Shown here piece by piece: positions 1-9,154 of a stretch of DNA of 64,000 bases. The position numbers and the translations under genes were made by a program. The DNA lies in contig CAVWMS010000002.1 of NCBI GenBank assembly GCA_963756185.1, forward strand, positions 682,001 to 746,000, read 5' to 3'. A model generated the notes under the pieces. That model saw nothing but the letters and a program-made list of their open reading frames with translations. It was not told the origin of the DNA and made no database searches. Position 1 is the first letter of the stretch, and each line of letters begins with the position of its first letter. The stretch is from DATAXI01 sp963756185 (GTDB taxonomy: Bacteria; Verrucomicrobiota; Verrucomicrobiia; Chthoniobacterales; Chthoniobacteraceae).

Positions 1-122
1 AGGCCATCCTCGTGCGCGAGGTCGATCTCGGGCTGGTCAACGGCCAGCGGACCCACTGGCCCTTCCTGCGCGACCGGCGCGTAGACGCCTACGCGGGCAT
101 CTCGCAACGAATGATTGATTGA
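1..122 (+). CDS. aguB: N-carbamoylputrescine amidase, C-terminal end (partial)
   Basis: Only the last 39 codons are in the window, read in frame from base 3 to a TGA at 120-122. The peptide contains THWPFLRDRRVDAY, which matches the typical end of nitrilase-superfamily N-carbamoylputrescine amidases. These enzymes hydrolyse N-carbamoylputrescine to putrescine, CO2 and ammonia. The next gene, 15 bases downstream on the same strand, is agmatine deiminase, the preceding step of the same pathway, which strongly supports the assignment. The catalytic Glu-Lys-Cys residues lie outside the window. Confidence 0.75.
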   Translation, partial: AILVREVDLGLVNGQRTHWPFLRDRRVDAYAGISQRMID

Positions 123-137
123 ACAGGGGACGTTCGC

Positions 138-1197
138 ATGGAACCGACGCAAACCATCACTCCCGCCAGGCTCGGCTACCGGATGCCCGCCGAGTGGGAG
201 CCGCACGCGGCCACGTGGCTTTCCTGGCCGCATCGCGACGGCATTTCGTTTCCCGATGCCTACCAGGCGGTGCTGCCTGTCCTGGCAAAGATGGTCAACG
301 CGCTCGCCGATTCCGAGCCGGTCCACATCAACGTGCGCCACGCCGAGGACGAGGCGGACGCGCGCGCGCAGCTCAGGAAACACAGGGCCAGGACCGAGCA
401 CATCGCCTTCCATTACATCCCGACCAACGAGCCCTGGTGCCGCGACCATGGCCCCATGTTCCTCCTGCGCGACGAGGAGCCGCGCCTGGCCGTGGTCGAT
501 TGGGATTACAACGCGTGGGGCTGGAAATATCCGCCCTTCGACGATGACGACGAAGTGCCCAGCCATGTCGCCGAAGCGTTGAACCTGCCCGTTTACAAGC
601 CGGGCATGGTGCTCGAGGGGGGCTCGGTCGAGGTCAATGGAAGCAGGCACGCTGCTGACGACCGCCTCCTGCCTGCTCAATCCGAATCGCAACCCGGACC
701 TCACAAAGGCGGAGATCGAGCAGCAGCTCAAGGAATACATCGGCGTGACCAATGTGCTCTGGCTCGGTGACGGCATCGAGGGCGACGACACGGACGGCCA
801 CATCGATGACCTGACGCGCTTCGTCGGCCGCGACACGGTGGTGACCGTCATCGAGGAGGATGAGTCGGATGCGAATTTCGAGCCGCTGCGCGAGAACCTG
901 GCGCGCTTGCGCTCGATGTGCATCGAGGATGGATCGCCGCTCAAGGTGCTCACCCTGCCGATGCCCGGAAAAATCGTCAAGCAGGGCCAGCGCCTGCCGG
1001 CCAGCTACGCGAATTTCTACATCGCCAACAAGGTGGTGCTCATGCCGGTGTTCCAGGATACCGGGGACGCGTGGGCGTCGTCGGTGCTGCAACAGGCTTT
1101 CCCGAAGCGGAAGGTGGTGCCGATCGATTGCCGGGAGTTGATCTGGGGCCTGGGGGCGTTCCATTGCCTGACGCAGCAGCAGCCCGCGGTCGAGTGA
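138..1197 (+). CDS. aguA: agmatine deiminase, interrupted by one frameshift near 640
   Basis: Agmatine deiminase (peptidyl-arginine deiminase fold) converts agmatine to N-carbamoylputrescine and ammonia. The first frame runs from ATG 138 (residues MPAEWEPHAATWLSWPH, then PWCRDHGPMF and LEGGSVEVNG). At about 639-643 homology jumps one base to a second frame that starts GTLLTTASCLLNPNRNP and ends with LGAFHCLTQQQ, where the Cys is the expected catalytic nucleophile. Removing one base from the GGAA run restores a continuous protein of about 352 residues, the normal family length. It follows the aguB end in an apparent two-gene operon. The break is most likely a homopolymer sequencing error. A real inactivating mutation is possible. 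Confidence 0.85.
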
Positions 1198-1264
1198 CGG
1201 ACGCTTGCGCGGACCGGGCGCTGCAAACTTGCGCGAAGCGCCATTAGGCGAAAGATTACTCCGC

Positions 1265-2567
1265 GTGAAGCTGCGCATCTTTGTTTTGTCGGCGCTGGCC
1301 TGTATGGCCCTGCATGCGCGGGGGCAGGCGATTGATTCCTTCATCGCGTCGCCGGGGCTTTGGCAGACGCCGCGGGAGGGATTCGTGGAGCAGCCATCGC
1401 AACCTCGGTTTCTACTGGCTCTCCAGCGCCCACGACCGCGCCGAAACGCGACTCGCGCGGGCTCACGCTTTTTGGAAAGCCAATCTGCGAAATGGATGCC
1501 GATTTCCAGGGCGCCAGGCTCTCGAAGATCACCATCTCGATCTACAACCGCGGAGACGCGGGCGACTTGGCTTTTCCGCAATGGAGCGCGCTGGTGACCA
1601 ACTCGGTCGCGGGCCTGGATACGCTGACGAAGGTCCAGCACGTGGTCGAGGGCCAGCAGGCATCCGACGCGGTGAGGGCCTACGCCATCACATGGCCGGC
1701 GCCGCAATCGCAATATGCCCTCGAATACTCGCGCACCAAGGAGGTCAAGAGCCTCGGACATCCCGTTTCGTGCCGAGTTCATCCGCCTGGACGTGACGCC
1801 GGCGCAGAAACCGAAGAGCTTCATGGAGGAGGCGCTCGCGGAGTCCGCCGAGACGCCGCAAAGCGAGTTTGACGGCCCCTCCCACGTCAGGAAGGACCCC
1901 TCGGGCGATGTGCTGGATCGACGGCGTGCCGATGGTGGACCAGGGGCGAAAGGGATATTGCGTCGTGGCGAGCGCCGAGCGGGTGATGCGCTACTATGGC
2001 GTCGCGGTCGATGAAAACGAGCTTGCCCAGCTTGCGAACACCTCGGCCGTCGAGGGCACGAGCGATGCCGCCATGTTCGATGCGCTGCAAAACCTGGCGC
2101 AGCGCCTCCGTGTCAGGGTGCGCACCCTCGAGCGGATCGATACCGGGCAGGTGCTCGACACGGTGCGCGCATACAACCAACTGGCCATCGAGGGCAACCG
2201 CGCGCCTCAGCTCCCCGTGCCCGACGCGATGTTCGACATCGAGCAAATCTACTCCGCGATGCAACCGCGGCTTCTGGTGCAGGCGCGCACGCACAACAAG
2301 GCCGACATGGACCGGTTCTCGCAGACGGTGCACGACCTCGTCGACCAGGGCACGCCGGTCCTCTGGTCCGTGGTGCTCGGCATTGTGCCGGAAAAGCGAA
2401 TGCCGCGAATGCTCGCCGGCCACATGCGCCTCATCATCGGCTACAACGATCAAACCAACGAAATCCTCTACACCGATTCCTGGGGGCCCGGGAACGAATT
2501 GAAGCGGATGCCGCTGCCCGGCGCCTGGACGATCACGATGGAGCTAAACGCGATCGAGCCGCTGTAG
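1265..2567 (+). CDS. secreted C39-like cysteine peptidase, broken by several frameshifts
   Basis: A hydrophobic signal peptide (FVLSALACMALHARGQA) follows a GTG at 1265. Homology-like protein text then moves between frames: NLGFYWLSSAHDR near 1410, TLFGKPICEMDADF near 1480, AEFIRLDVTPAQKP near 1780, and finally an open frame from about 1900 to TAG 2567. The last part has GRKGYCVVASAERVM (candidate catalytic Cys), AGHMRLIIGYN (His) and YTDSWGPG (Asp), the order seen in papain-like C39 peptidase domains. At least four single-base shifts are needed to read it as one protein of about 430 residues. The role is unknown; export is inferred. It overlaps the 3' end of the convergent endonuclease gene by 100 bases. 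Confidence 0.55.
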
Positions 2568-3421
2568 CCAGCCCTCAGAATCCCCATGTTCTCCACGTCC
2601 TCCTTCATCTCCTTCCCTTTCGGCGTTTCGAGGACTTTCGGGATGTTGCGGAAACGCGGCTGGCTCATGATAAAACGGAAGGCCTCGAGTCCGATGCGGC
2701 CTTTGCCGATGTGCTCGTGACGGTCCACGCGCGAGCCGAGCGCGGTCTTGGAATCGTTGAGGTGCAGCGCGGCGAGGCGGTCGCGGCCGATGAGCTTGTC
2801 GAAACGCGCGAAGGTTTGTTTGATGCCGGCAGCGGTCGAAATGTCATGGCCGCCCGCGAAGAGGTGGGCCGTGTCCAGGCAGATGCAGAGGCGCTCGGTG
2901 CGTTTGACCTTTTCCAGCAGGTAGGCCAGTTCCTCGAAGCTGCGGCCCAGGGTCGAGCCCTGGCCGGCTGTGATCTCGAGCGCGATGCGCACGGGATTCT
3001 TCGGTGAATCGGCGAAGGTCCGGTCGAGGCTCGACACCACCTTCTCCAGCCCGGCCTCCACGCCCGCGCCCATGTGCGCGCCCGGATGCAGCACCAGGAA
3101 GGGCAGGCCCAGTTGCCCGGCGCGGACCAGTTCCTCGGCCAGGCTGCGCATCGAGCGGGCATGAAAATCGGGATTCGCCGCCGCCAGGTTGATGAGGTAG
3201 CCGGCATGGCCGAAGACCGAGCGCAACTCGCCGCGCCGGGGATGTTTGCGGAATGCCTCGGCCTCGGCGGCGGGCAGGGGCGCCGCAAACCATTGCATGT
3301 TGTTCTTCACGAAGATTTGCATGGCCGTGCAGCCGATGGAAACAGCGCGGTCAACCGCCATGGCGCAGCCGCCCGAGGTCGAGACGTGGGCGCCGAGCAG
3401 AGGAGGTGAGGTGGCAGGCAT
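2468..3421 (-). CDS. nfo: endonuclease IV (AP endonuclease)
   Basis: Nfo-type apurinic/apyrimidinic endonuclease, a TIM-barrel zinc enzyme of base excision repair that cuts 5' of abasic sites. Diagnostic segments include LLGAHVSTSGG at the start, VLHPGAH, ALEITAGQGSTLG, CLDTAHLFAGGHD and LHLNDSKTALGSRVDRHEHIGKG, which carry the metal-binding His, Glu and Asp residues. The ATG at 3421 is chosen because MPATSPPLLGAHVS matches family N-termini; an upstream in-frame start adds 25 unlikely residues. The C-terminus continues about 28 residues past the usual end (KEDVENMGILR), reading antisense through the end of the peptidase gene, so a small indel near 2560 may have removed the true stop. Confidence 0.92.
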   Translation of the reverse strand: MPATSPPLLGAHVSTSGGCAMAVDRAVSIGCTAMQIFVKNNMQWFAAPLPAAEAEAFRKHPRRGELRSVFGHAGYLINLAAANPDFHARSMRSLAEELVRAGQLGLPFLVLHPGAHMGAGVEAGLEKVVSSLDRTFADSPKNPVRIALEITAGQGSTLGRSFEELAYLLEKVKRTERLCICLDTAHLFAGGHDISTAAGIKQTFARFDKLIGRDRLAALHLNDSKTALGSRVDRHEHIGKGRIGLEAFRFIMSQPRFRNIPKVLETPKGKEMKEDVENMGILRAGYSGSIAFSSIVIVQAPGSGIRFNSFPGPQESV

Positions 3422-3571
3422 GGAAAAACAGTTTTGCCCTTTGATAAACCCGATGGAAAGCGCGCAATGGGCCTCCGCGGCCCTCAGAATGCCCAAAATC
3501 GTCCGAAACCCGGGGAAATACCTTTATTTCTCTTGCGCTATCGCCGGAAGGCGTTTTTTTATCAATAGACC

Positions 3572-4714
3572 ATGATTCCACCCAGCGCCGCCGAAGGCGC
3601 GACCGGCAGCTCCCCCGACGACCAGAAGCCGTCGGTGCAGCGCGGGCACGATAGTCACAAGGGCATCACGATGGCCGACATCGCGAAAGCCGCAGGCGTC
3701 TCGCAAGGGGCGATCTCCTCGCTTTTGAACGATCGTGACTATGGCATTCGCGTGAGTGAGAAGACCCGGGACCGCGTCTTCCGCGTTTGCCGGGAGATGG
3801 GCTACATCCCCAATGACCTGCGGGCCGTGGTCCGGATGTACCCGGAGCTGGGCGATTTTTGCGTGATGCTCTCGAACGAAATGGAGGATCTGCCTTCGGA
3901 CCCCTTCCAGACCCGGGTCATCAGCGGCGCCATGGGCGCGATCGGCGACGCGGTCATCATTGCGCGCTACAAGGCCGATGTGGACTACGTCACCGTGGAA
4001 TCCGACGCGCTGCCCCACCCGGTCCGCTCCGGCACCACCTCCAAGTTTCTCCTGCTGGGCAAGCCCAACGTCTCCCTTTGCCAGGTGCTCGTCGCCCGCG
4101 GCTACGGCGTGGCCCAGGCGGGACACGAAGTGGCCCTGGCGGGCGTGACCAGCATCCTGCCGGACTTTGCCGGCGCCTCGCAATCGGCCATCGATTACCT
4201 CTTCAAGCTTGGCCACAAACGGGTGGCGATCCTCTCCGGGCCGTTTGGCGCGACCGACTATCACATCATCGAGCTGAACCGCGGCGTGCGCGCCAGCTTT
4301 GACAAGGCGAACATCCCGGTGGAAGCCCAAAACATCATCTACGGCGACCTGACCATGGAGAACGGCTACAAGGCCGTCGACCTGCTCATGGAGCGGCCCA
4401 GCCCTCCCACCGCCGTATTCTGCTTCAACGACGCGGCCGCGGCGGGCGTGCTGACCCGGGCGCAGGCGCGCGGCATCAAGGTGCCGGAGGACCTGAGCGT
4501 CATCGGCACCTCCGACGATGCCCTTTCGGCCCATGTCCAGCCCGCGCTCACCACGGTCCACCTGCCGGCGGAGGCCATCGGCGTCACCGGGGTGGCGGAG
4601 ACCGACCGCCGGGTGCGCGAACGGGACGCCTTTCCCACCGAGGCCAGGAAGGTGCTTCTCCCGGTGAACCTGGTCGAGCGGGCCTCCTCCGGCCCGCCCA
4701 AGGGCGGAAAATGA
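3572..4714 (+). CDS. LacI-family transcriptional regulator
   Basis: 380 residues. Residues 32-54 (ITMADIAKAAGVSQGAISS...) form the LacI helix-turn-helix and hinge region. The rest is a periplasmic-binding-protein-like sensor domain with landmarks YLFKLGHKRVAIL, NGYKAVDLLM, PTAVFCFNDAAAAGVL and VIGTSDD. LacI regulators bind palindromic operators and respond to sugars or related ligands; no ligand can be assigned because no sugar-uptake or catabolic operon adjoins it. The 31-residue N-terminal extension before the HTH is unusual but the start ATG is the first in the open frame. It is divergent from nfo. Confidence 0.88.
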   Translation: MIPPSAAEGATGSSPDDQKPSVQRGHDSHKGITMADIAKAAGVSQGAISSLLNDRDYGIRVSEKTRDRVFRVCREMGYIPNDLRAVVRMYPELGDFCVMLSNEMEDLPSDPFQTRVISGAMGAIGDAVIIARYKADVDYVTVESDALPHPVRSGTTSKFLLLGKPNVSLCQVLVARGYGVAQAGHEVALAGVTSILPDFAGASQSAIDYLFKLGHKRVAILSGPFGATDYHIIELNRGVRASFDKANIPVEAQNIIYGDLTMENGYKAVDLLMERPSPPTAVFCFNDAAAAGVLTRAQARGIKVPEDLSVIGTSDDALSAHVQPALTTVHLPAEAIGVTGVAETDRRVRERDAFPTEARKVLLPVNLVERASSGPPKGGK

Positions 4715-4792
4715 TGCGAAACAGTACTTGACGCGGAAATTTCGCGCAGGACGAGTAGCAACCCCGCCAACCCTCCCTATTTTGAGAAACTT

Positions 4793-5146
4793 ATGAAGCC
4801 CCCGCTATTCATCGTGGCAGTGATCCTGTCGATTGTCCCATTGATCCTGGTGATCAACCTCATTTTCATGGGACAAAAGAACCAGAGCCTTGAGTCCGAC
4901 GTGCGCGATCTCCAGAGCAAAATGCAATCGCAACAGGTCGAGATCAACAAGGGCACCCAGAGCCAGCAGATCGGCATCCAGATCCTCAGGGATATGGGTA
5001 CCGCCTCGTTGAAGGACCCGGCCATCAGGGATATCCTCAGCAAGAACGGCTACTCGGTCACCCTCAACGCCTCGCCTTCCCCGGCTCCAGGCTCGAGCCC
5101 TGCCGCAGCCTCCTCACCCGCTGCAATGCCCAGCGCAACCCCCTGA
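4793..5146 (+). CDS. small membrane-anchored coiled-coil protein
   Basis: 117 residues. A single N-terminal membrane segment (LFIVAVILSIVPLILVINLIF) is followed by a Gln/Ser-rich helical region (QNQSLESDVRDLQSKM, likely coiled coil) and a low-complexity Ala/Ser/Pro tail. No enzymatic motif is visible. It lies 6 bases before a similarly built protein, with which it shares architecture, a TQSQQ motif and the SPAPS-type tail, suggesting an ancient tandem duplication. Function unknown. Confidence 0.6.
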   Translation: MKPPLFIVAVILSIVPLILVINLIFMGQKNQSLESDVRDLQSKMQSQQVEINKGTQSQQIGIQILRDMGTASLKDPAIRDILSKNGYSVTLNASPSPAPGSSPAAASSPAAMPSATP

Positions 5147-5152
5147 ACTGAC

Positions 5153-5518
5153 ATGAGCGACGAAGATATTTCCCACGAGTCCCAGGAGACGCCCGATTCC
5201 GAGGGCCGATTTGTATTCCCGATGGACGCCTTCATCCCGCTGGTGCTGCTTGCCGTGAGCCTGATTGGATTCCTCGGCTGGCAGGTCAGCGTCACCTCGG
5301 ACCAGCGCAACTCCCTCGAAAACGTGAAGTCCCAGCTCGAGGACGCCGTTGCCCGCCAGGATCCCGAGGTGACTCAATCGCAGCAGGTCCAGCAGGGCCT
5401 CGAGAAGATCGCCCAGGACCTGATCAACCTGGCGGCCACCGATGGCACGGCAAAGGCGATTGCGGAGAAGTACGTCCGCAGCACGCAGCCGCCTGCGTCG
5501 CCGGCCCCGTCGCCGTAG
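5153..5518 (+). CDS. small membrane-anchored protein, probable partner of preceding gene
   Basis: 121 residues. An acidic N-terminus is followed by one hydrophobic segment (FIPLVLLAVSLIGFLGWQV), then a polar helical stretch containing TQSQQVQQGLEKIAQDL and a Pro/Ala/Ser tail. It is co-directional with and 6 bases downstream of the previous gene, so the two are probably co-transcribed. The order membrane helix, helical stalk, proline-rich tail suggests an extracytoplasmic protein anchored in the inner membrane. No family is recognised. Confidence 0.6.
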   Translation: MSDEDISHESQETPDSEGRFVFPMDAFIPLVLLAVSLIGFLGWQVSVTSDQRNSLENVKSQLEDAVARQDPEVTQSQQVQQGLEKIAQDLINLAATDGTAKAIAEKYVRSTQPPASPAPSP

Positions 5519-5524
5519 TCCGTT

Positions 5525-6658
5525 TTACTCCTCGAGCGCCTCGTACAAGCGCCGGATCATGAGCTGGGATTTCTCGTTCGGCAAAACGCCGGGCTCCATC
5601 TGGTTCATGACGTAGGCAAAGCCGAGACCGCGATCCGGATCGGCAAAGGTTACGCTGCCACCGGCGCCCACCTGGCCAAATGCCCGCGCCGAGGGACCGA
5701 AGGCGCGCCGTAATTTTTCACCCGAGGGCGTCACCGGGTCCATCAGGAATCCGGCGGAAAACGCGGTGTCCAGTTGCAGGACCCGGTCGAACCCGTTGGA
5801 GAGCCGCGTGGACATGGCGGCTACCGCCCCCGGCGCGATAAACCCTTCGCCCCCCGACGCCAGGACCCCGTAGAAGCGGGCCAGCGCCGTGGCGGAGCCA
5901 ATGCCGCCGAAGGCGGGAAAGGAAGCCGTGGCAGCCTTGGGGGTGTTCATCTGCGAGACGCTGAACAGGCCCTCGGGAGAGCCGAAGGCGCGGTTGGTGA
6001 GCGAGCCGGGTTCCGAATAGGCCCGCAGGAAGGCATCCTCGGCCGGAGCGGACCGGGCTGGAACCAGCGGGGCGACATCCCGGAGGCGCTCCGGGGGCAG
6101 GCCGATCCAGAAATCGACCCCCAGCGGCAGGCCGAAGTATTGCCGCCAATAGCGGCCCAGGCTTTGACCCGCCACGCGCCGCACGATTTCATCCCACAGG
6201 TAGCCGGAGGTGCGCGGGTGATAGCCATGGCCCTCGCCCGGGGGCCAGAGCGGCGCCTGCTCCTCGAGGGCACGGATGACGCCGGGGTAATCGAAGACGC
6301 CCGGCGGCTTGTCCAGCGCGGCGAGGCCGGCCCGGTGCGACAACACATCGGCAAAAGTGATGCCCGCCTTCCCGGCGAGACCGAACCGGGGCCAGACCGA
6401 AGCCACCGGCGCCTCGAGCGCGATGCCGGCATCCCAGAGAGACTTCAGCACACAGGCTGCCGCCGGGCCCTTGGTGGCCGAGTAGACCAGCGCCAGCGTC
6501 CGGGCATCCCAGGGCCGCGTCCCGGCGCGGTCCCAGTACCCACCCGACAGGCTCACGATTTCCCGCCCGCCTTGCCAGATGGAGACAGAGGCGCCCAGTT
6601 CGCCGCGCAGGACGAAGTTTTCCTGGAAGACGGGTGCGAGAGCGGATTGCGGTGACAA
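5525..6658 (-). CDS. serine beta-lactamase-fold hydrolase (class C/esterase type)
   Basis: 377 residues of the beta-lactamase/D-alanyl-D-alanine carboxypeptidase superfamily (EstB-like). The nucleophile motif SxxK is seen as VYSATKG with Ser60 and Lys63; the second-motif Tyr is probably in HGYHP near residue 146; the C-terminal GAGGSVTFADP corresponds to the KTG-like strand. No convincing signal peptide is present at the ATG at 6658, pointing to a cytoplasmic esterase or peptidase rather than a secreted beta-lactamase. Natural substrate unknown. It stands alone, convergent with the small membrane genes, 6 bases apart. Confidence 0.85.
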   Translation of the reverse strand: MSPQSALAPVFQENFVLRGELGASVSIWQGGREIVSLSGGYWDRAGTRPWDARTLALVYSATKGPAAACVLKSLWDAGIALEAPVASVWPRFGLAGKAGITFADVLSHRAGLAALDKPPGVFDYPGVIRALEEQAPLWPPGEGHGYHPRTSGYLWDEIVRRVAGQSLGRYWRQYFGLPLGVDFWIGLPPERLRDVAPLVPARSAPAEDAFLRAYSEPGSLTNRAFGSPEGLFSVSQMNTPKAATASFPAFGGIGSATALARFYGVLASGGEGFIAPGAVAAMSTRLSNGFDRVLQLDTAFSAGFLMDPVTPSGEKLRRAFGPSARAFGQVGAGGSVTFADPDRGLGFAYVMNQMEPGVLPNEKSQLMIRRLYEALEE

Positions 6659-6712
6659 GGGGGAAGGATGGAAAAGACAGCCGCCGGTTCAAATCCTTTC
6701 GAAGCAGAAGTA

Positions 6713-6764
6713 CCGTTTATGCCCGCCGGTGTAACCTTTGGCCACCGGACGCGGTCATAAACGG
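6713..6764. promoter_or_regulatory. nested inverted repeat upstream of the Spy-like gene
   Basis: Outer arms CCGTTTATG (6713-6721) and CATAAACGG (6756-6764) are perfect complements. Inner arms CCGGTG (6726-6731) and CACCGG (6743-6748) are also perfect. No T-tract follows, so it is not a simple terminator. It lies between divergent genes starting at 6658 and 6821 and could be an operator or a structured leader. Function is inferred only from position. Confidence 0.35.
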
Positions 6765-6820
6765 TTACAGCCCTTCAAAAAAACGAGCTGATTTCACAAC
6801 AAAAACACATCAAACACCCT

Positions 6821-7279
6821 ATGAAACTACATCTCACCATTATCGCCTGTGCCGCGGGCCTCATGCTTTGCCCGGCCTTGCACGCGCAGGACGCTTCCCC
6901 CGCCCCGAGCACATCCGGGACTACCTCAGGCTGGGGCGGCCATCGCGGGGGCGGCGGCGGCGGACTGACGATCGATCGCCTGACCCAGCAACTGACCCTC
7001 ACCACGGATCAGCAAACCCAGATCAAGCCGATCCTCGACAAGCTTCGCACCGACATGCAGGGCGTGCGGGCGGACACCACGCTCAGCCAGACGGACAGGA
7101 TGTCCAAGATGAAGGACCTGCGTGACGCGGCGTTCAGCCAGATCAACGCGCTCCTGACTCCCGACCAGCAGCAGAAATTCACCGCCATGCAGCAGAAGAT
7201 GCAGCGTGGACGCCGCGGCGGTGGAGGCGGAGGCGGAGGCAGCGATTCCTCGCCTGCTCCCAGCGTCTCGGGAAGCTAG
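6821..7279 (+). CDS. Spy/CpxP-like periplasmic LTxxQ protein
   Basis: 152 residues. A signal peptide (ACAAGLMLCPALHAQ) is followed by a glycine-rich stretch, then RLTQQLTLTTDQQTQIKPIL and NALLTPDQQQKF, two LTxxQ-type repeats in helices separated by a basic segment. A Gly-rich low-complexity tail ends the protein. The Spy/CpxP family comprises periplasmic chaperone-like or metal-sensing proteins. Verrucomicrobial genomes carry many such small paralogs, so the specific role is uncertain. A strong intrinsic terminator follows 40 bases downstream, marking a monocistronic unit. Confidence 0.7.
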   Translation: MKLHLTIIACAAGLMLCPALHAQDASPAPSTSGTTSGWGGHRGGGGGGLTIDRLTQQLTLTTDQQTQIKPILDKLRTDMQGVRADTTLSQTDRMSKMKDLRDAAFSQINALLTPDQQQKFTAMQQKMQRGRRGGGGGGGGSDSSPAPSVSGS

Positions 7280-7318
7280 AACTGCCCCGGGCAAATAACC
7301 TTATTTGTCAGGGAAGAT

Positions 7319-7356
7319 AAACGCGCTGCCGCGCCAACCCGCGGCAGCGCGTTTTT
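7319..7356 (+). terminator. Rho-independent terminator after the Spy-like gene
   Basis: A perfect 13-bp stem (ACGCGCTGCCGCG at 7321-7333 pairing with 7340-7352) has a 6-base loop CCAACC and a run of five T from 7352. This is the clearest intrinsic terminator in the window and fits the end of the plus-strand gene at 7279. The upstream A residues are too few to make it a strong bidirectional terminator. Confidence 0.9.
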
Positions 7357-7468
7357 ATTGAGCCGATAATCACGCAGTGGGCGCGGGAGAAATTTGCCTG
7401 TGCAGTCCACCGGGCAGCGTGCGTCCCGGTTGGGGGAATGTAGTTTGGAGCCCGCTCCCTGCTCCGGC

Positions 7469-7933
7469 TCAACCGCCGGCCATCCGCAGGCAGTCGTTGA
7501 ACTTCTTGTAAAAATCCTTGTGGCGCACGATGCCGCGGCGCAGGACCGGCTTGAAGTTCGCGAGATCGGAAACACTGAAGACCAGGTCGACCGAATATTG
7601 GAAGGCCTGCAACTCGTCATCGGTAATCATGTTCGGGCCGATGAGGACGACAAATTGGTTGCGGCGCTGCGAGCCTGGTGTGCGGTTGGTCTCGAGCAGG
7701 ACCGGGTTGCCCTCGGCGACGCTGCCGGCAAACGTCTCATAGATGGCGACGACGTCGTAGGTGTGCGCGCGCAGCTTGAGCGAGATATCCTCGGCGAAAA
7801 GGCCGGTGTGAATCCGGTAATTGAGACTGCCCAATTGCTCGACCACGGCGCGCTGGACCTCGGCTTCATCCACGCAAACGAGGGCGGTCAGGTCATCGGG
7901 CTCGAAAACATCGTGGCGGTTCTGGATATCCAT
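7469..7933 (-). CDS. degenerate receiver-like protein downstream of PilU
   Basis: 154 residues with the alternating strand/helix pattern of a response-regulator receiver (TALVCVDEAEVQRAVVEQL, then YDVVAIYETF, then QFVVLIGPN). The phosphoacceptor position that is normally Asp in YDxxxxD reads YDVVAIYE, so phosphorylation seems unlikely. Reading starts at ATG 7933, 9 bases after the PilU-like stop, so it is probably translated from the pil transcript. A role in setting pilus motor activity is an inference from linkage; the fold call itself is tentative. Confidence 0.55.
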   Translation of the reverse strand: MDIQNRHDVFEPDDLTALVCVDEAEVQRAVVEQLGSLNYRIHTGLFAEDISLKLRAHTYDVVAIYETFAGSVAEGNPVLLETNRTPGSQRRNQFVVLIGPNMITDDELQAFQYSVDLVFSVSDLANFKPVLRRGIVRHKDFYKKFNDCLRMAGG

Positions 7934-7942
7934 GGCGCAAAA

Positions 7943-9148
7943 TCAATCGTCGAGGGTCAAAGAGCGCGGCCCCGGCCCCGGCACCGCATCGAGCGGGCTG
8001 GCCTGGTCCAGCCGCAGGCCGGCGGTGTTGTCGTTGGCAACGCCGCGGCGTTTCTTGGAATTGTCGATGGCGCGGCTGACGGCGCCCTTGCGGGTGGCGT
8101 AAAGGTTGGCGGTCTCCTCGGTGAGCAACTCGGCGTCGTAACCGCGCGCGATGGATTGGTCAAACGTGTGCCAGCCAAACGTCGCGCTCGACTCGATGAT
8201 GTCGTAAAAGGTGCGCTGGTCGTTTTCGCCGAAGACGATTGTCTCGCGCACGCGCAGGTTGGTGGACATGACCTCGGTGAGCAGCAGGCGCCCGCCGCCG
8301 CGCTTCGGGGCGAGGCGCTGGCTGACGACATAACGCATGGTGTCGGCGAGGCGGAGGCGGAGCTGTTTCTCCTCGTTCTGCTCGAACATGCCGGTGATGC
8401 GGTTGATGGTCTGGCCGGCGTCGATGGTGTGAATGGTGCTCAGGACGAGGTGGCCGGTCTCGGCGGCGGTGAGAGCGATCTCGACCGTCTCGCGGTCGCG
8501 CATTTCGCCCACGAGGATGACCTTCGGGGCCTGGCGCAGAGCGGCGCGCAGGCCGCTGGGGTAATCGTCGAAGTCCGAACCGAGTTCGCGCTGGGAGAAG
8601 GTCGAGTTCTTGTGCCGGTGGACGAATTCGATCGGGTCCTCGAGGGTGACGACATGGGCCGACTGCGATTCGTTGATCTCGTTGAGGATGGCGGCCAGCG
8701 TGGTGGTCTTGCCGCAGCCGGTCGCGCCGGTCACGAGGATGAGGCCGTTTTTCTCGTGCGCAATTTCCTGGAAAATGGGAGGCAGGCCGAGGCTGTTGAG
8801 CGTGGGAACCTCCGGCTGCGGCTTGCGCATGACAATGGCGAAGTTGCCGCGCTGCTTGAAGATATTGACGCGAAAGCGAAACCGCTCGTTGAGCGCGTAC
8901 GAGCAATCGCATGAGCCCATCATGAGCAGTTCCTTGATGAGGCGGCGGTCCTCTCCGATGATGTTGAGCGCGAGCGCCTCGGTCTGTGTGGGGGTGAGGC
9001 GCTGGATGTCGGGATGGATGTCGACCTGTTTCAGCTCGCCAAAGCTCTCGACCTGGAACGGGCGGCCCACGGCGAACAGGAGATCGGAAACGCCCGGATG
9101 CGCCTCCATCATCGAGGTCAGGATGCGGTCAAATTCGGCTCGGCGCAT
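7943..9148 (-). CDS. pilU: PilT/PilU-like type IV pilus retraction ATPase
   Basis: 401-residue secretion ATPase of the PilT family. Visible motifs: Walker A GATGCGKTT (residues 141-149), Asp box VTLEDPIEF, Walker B-like VILVGEMRDRETVEIAL, and the His box HLVLSTIHT. It is longer than its neighbour because of a basic C-terminal tail (KKRRGVANDN...). It is the second of two tandem retraction ATPases, as in classic pilT-pilU pairs, and begins 6 bases after pilT. It likely assists PilT in retracting type IV pili from the cytoplasmic base; the pilU symbol is assigned by arrangement. Confidence 0.85.
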   Translation of the reverse strand: MRRAEFDRILTSMMEAHPGVSDLLFAVGRPFQVESFGELKQVDIHPDIQRLTPTQTEALALNIIGEDRRLIKELLMMGSCDCSYALNERFRFRVNIFKQRGNFAIVMRKPQPEVPTLNSLGLPPIFQEIAHEKNGLILVTGATGCGKTTTLAAILNEINESQSAHVVTLEDPIEFVHRHKNSTFSQRELGSDFDDYPSGLRAALRQAPKVILVGEMRDRETVEIALTAAETGHLVLSTIHTIDAGQTINRITGMFEQNEEKQLRLRLADTMRYVVSQRLAPKRGGGRLLLTEVMSTNLRVRETIVFGENDQRTFYDIIESSATFGWHTFDQSIARGYDAELLTEETANLYATRKGAVSRAIDNSKKRRGVANDNTAGLRLDQASPLDAVPGPGPRSLTLDD

Positions 9149-9154
9149 GGCGGG

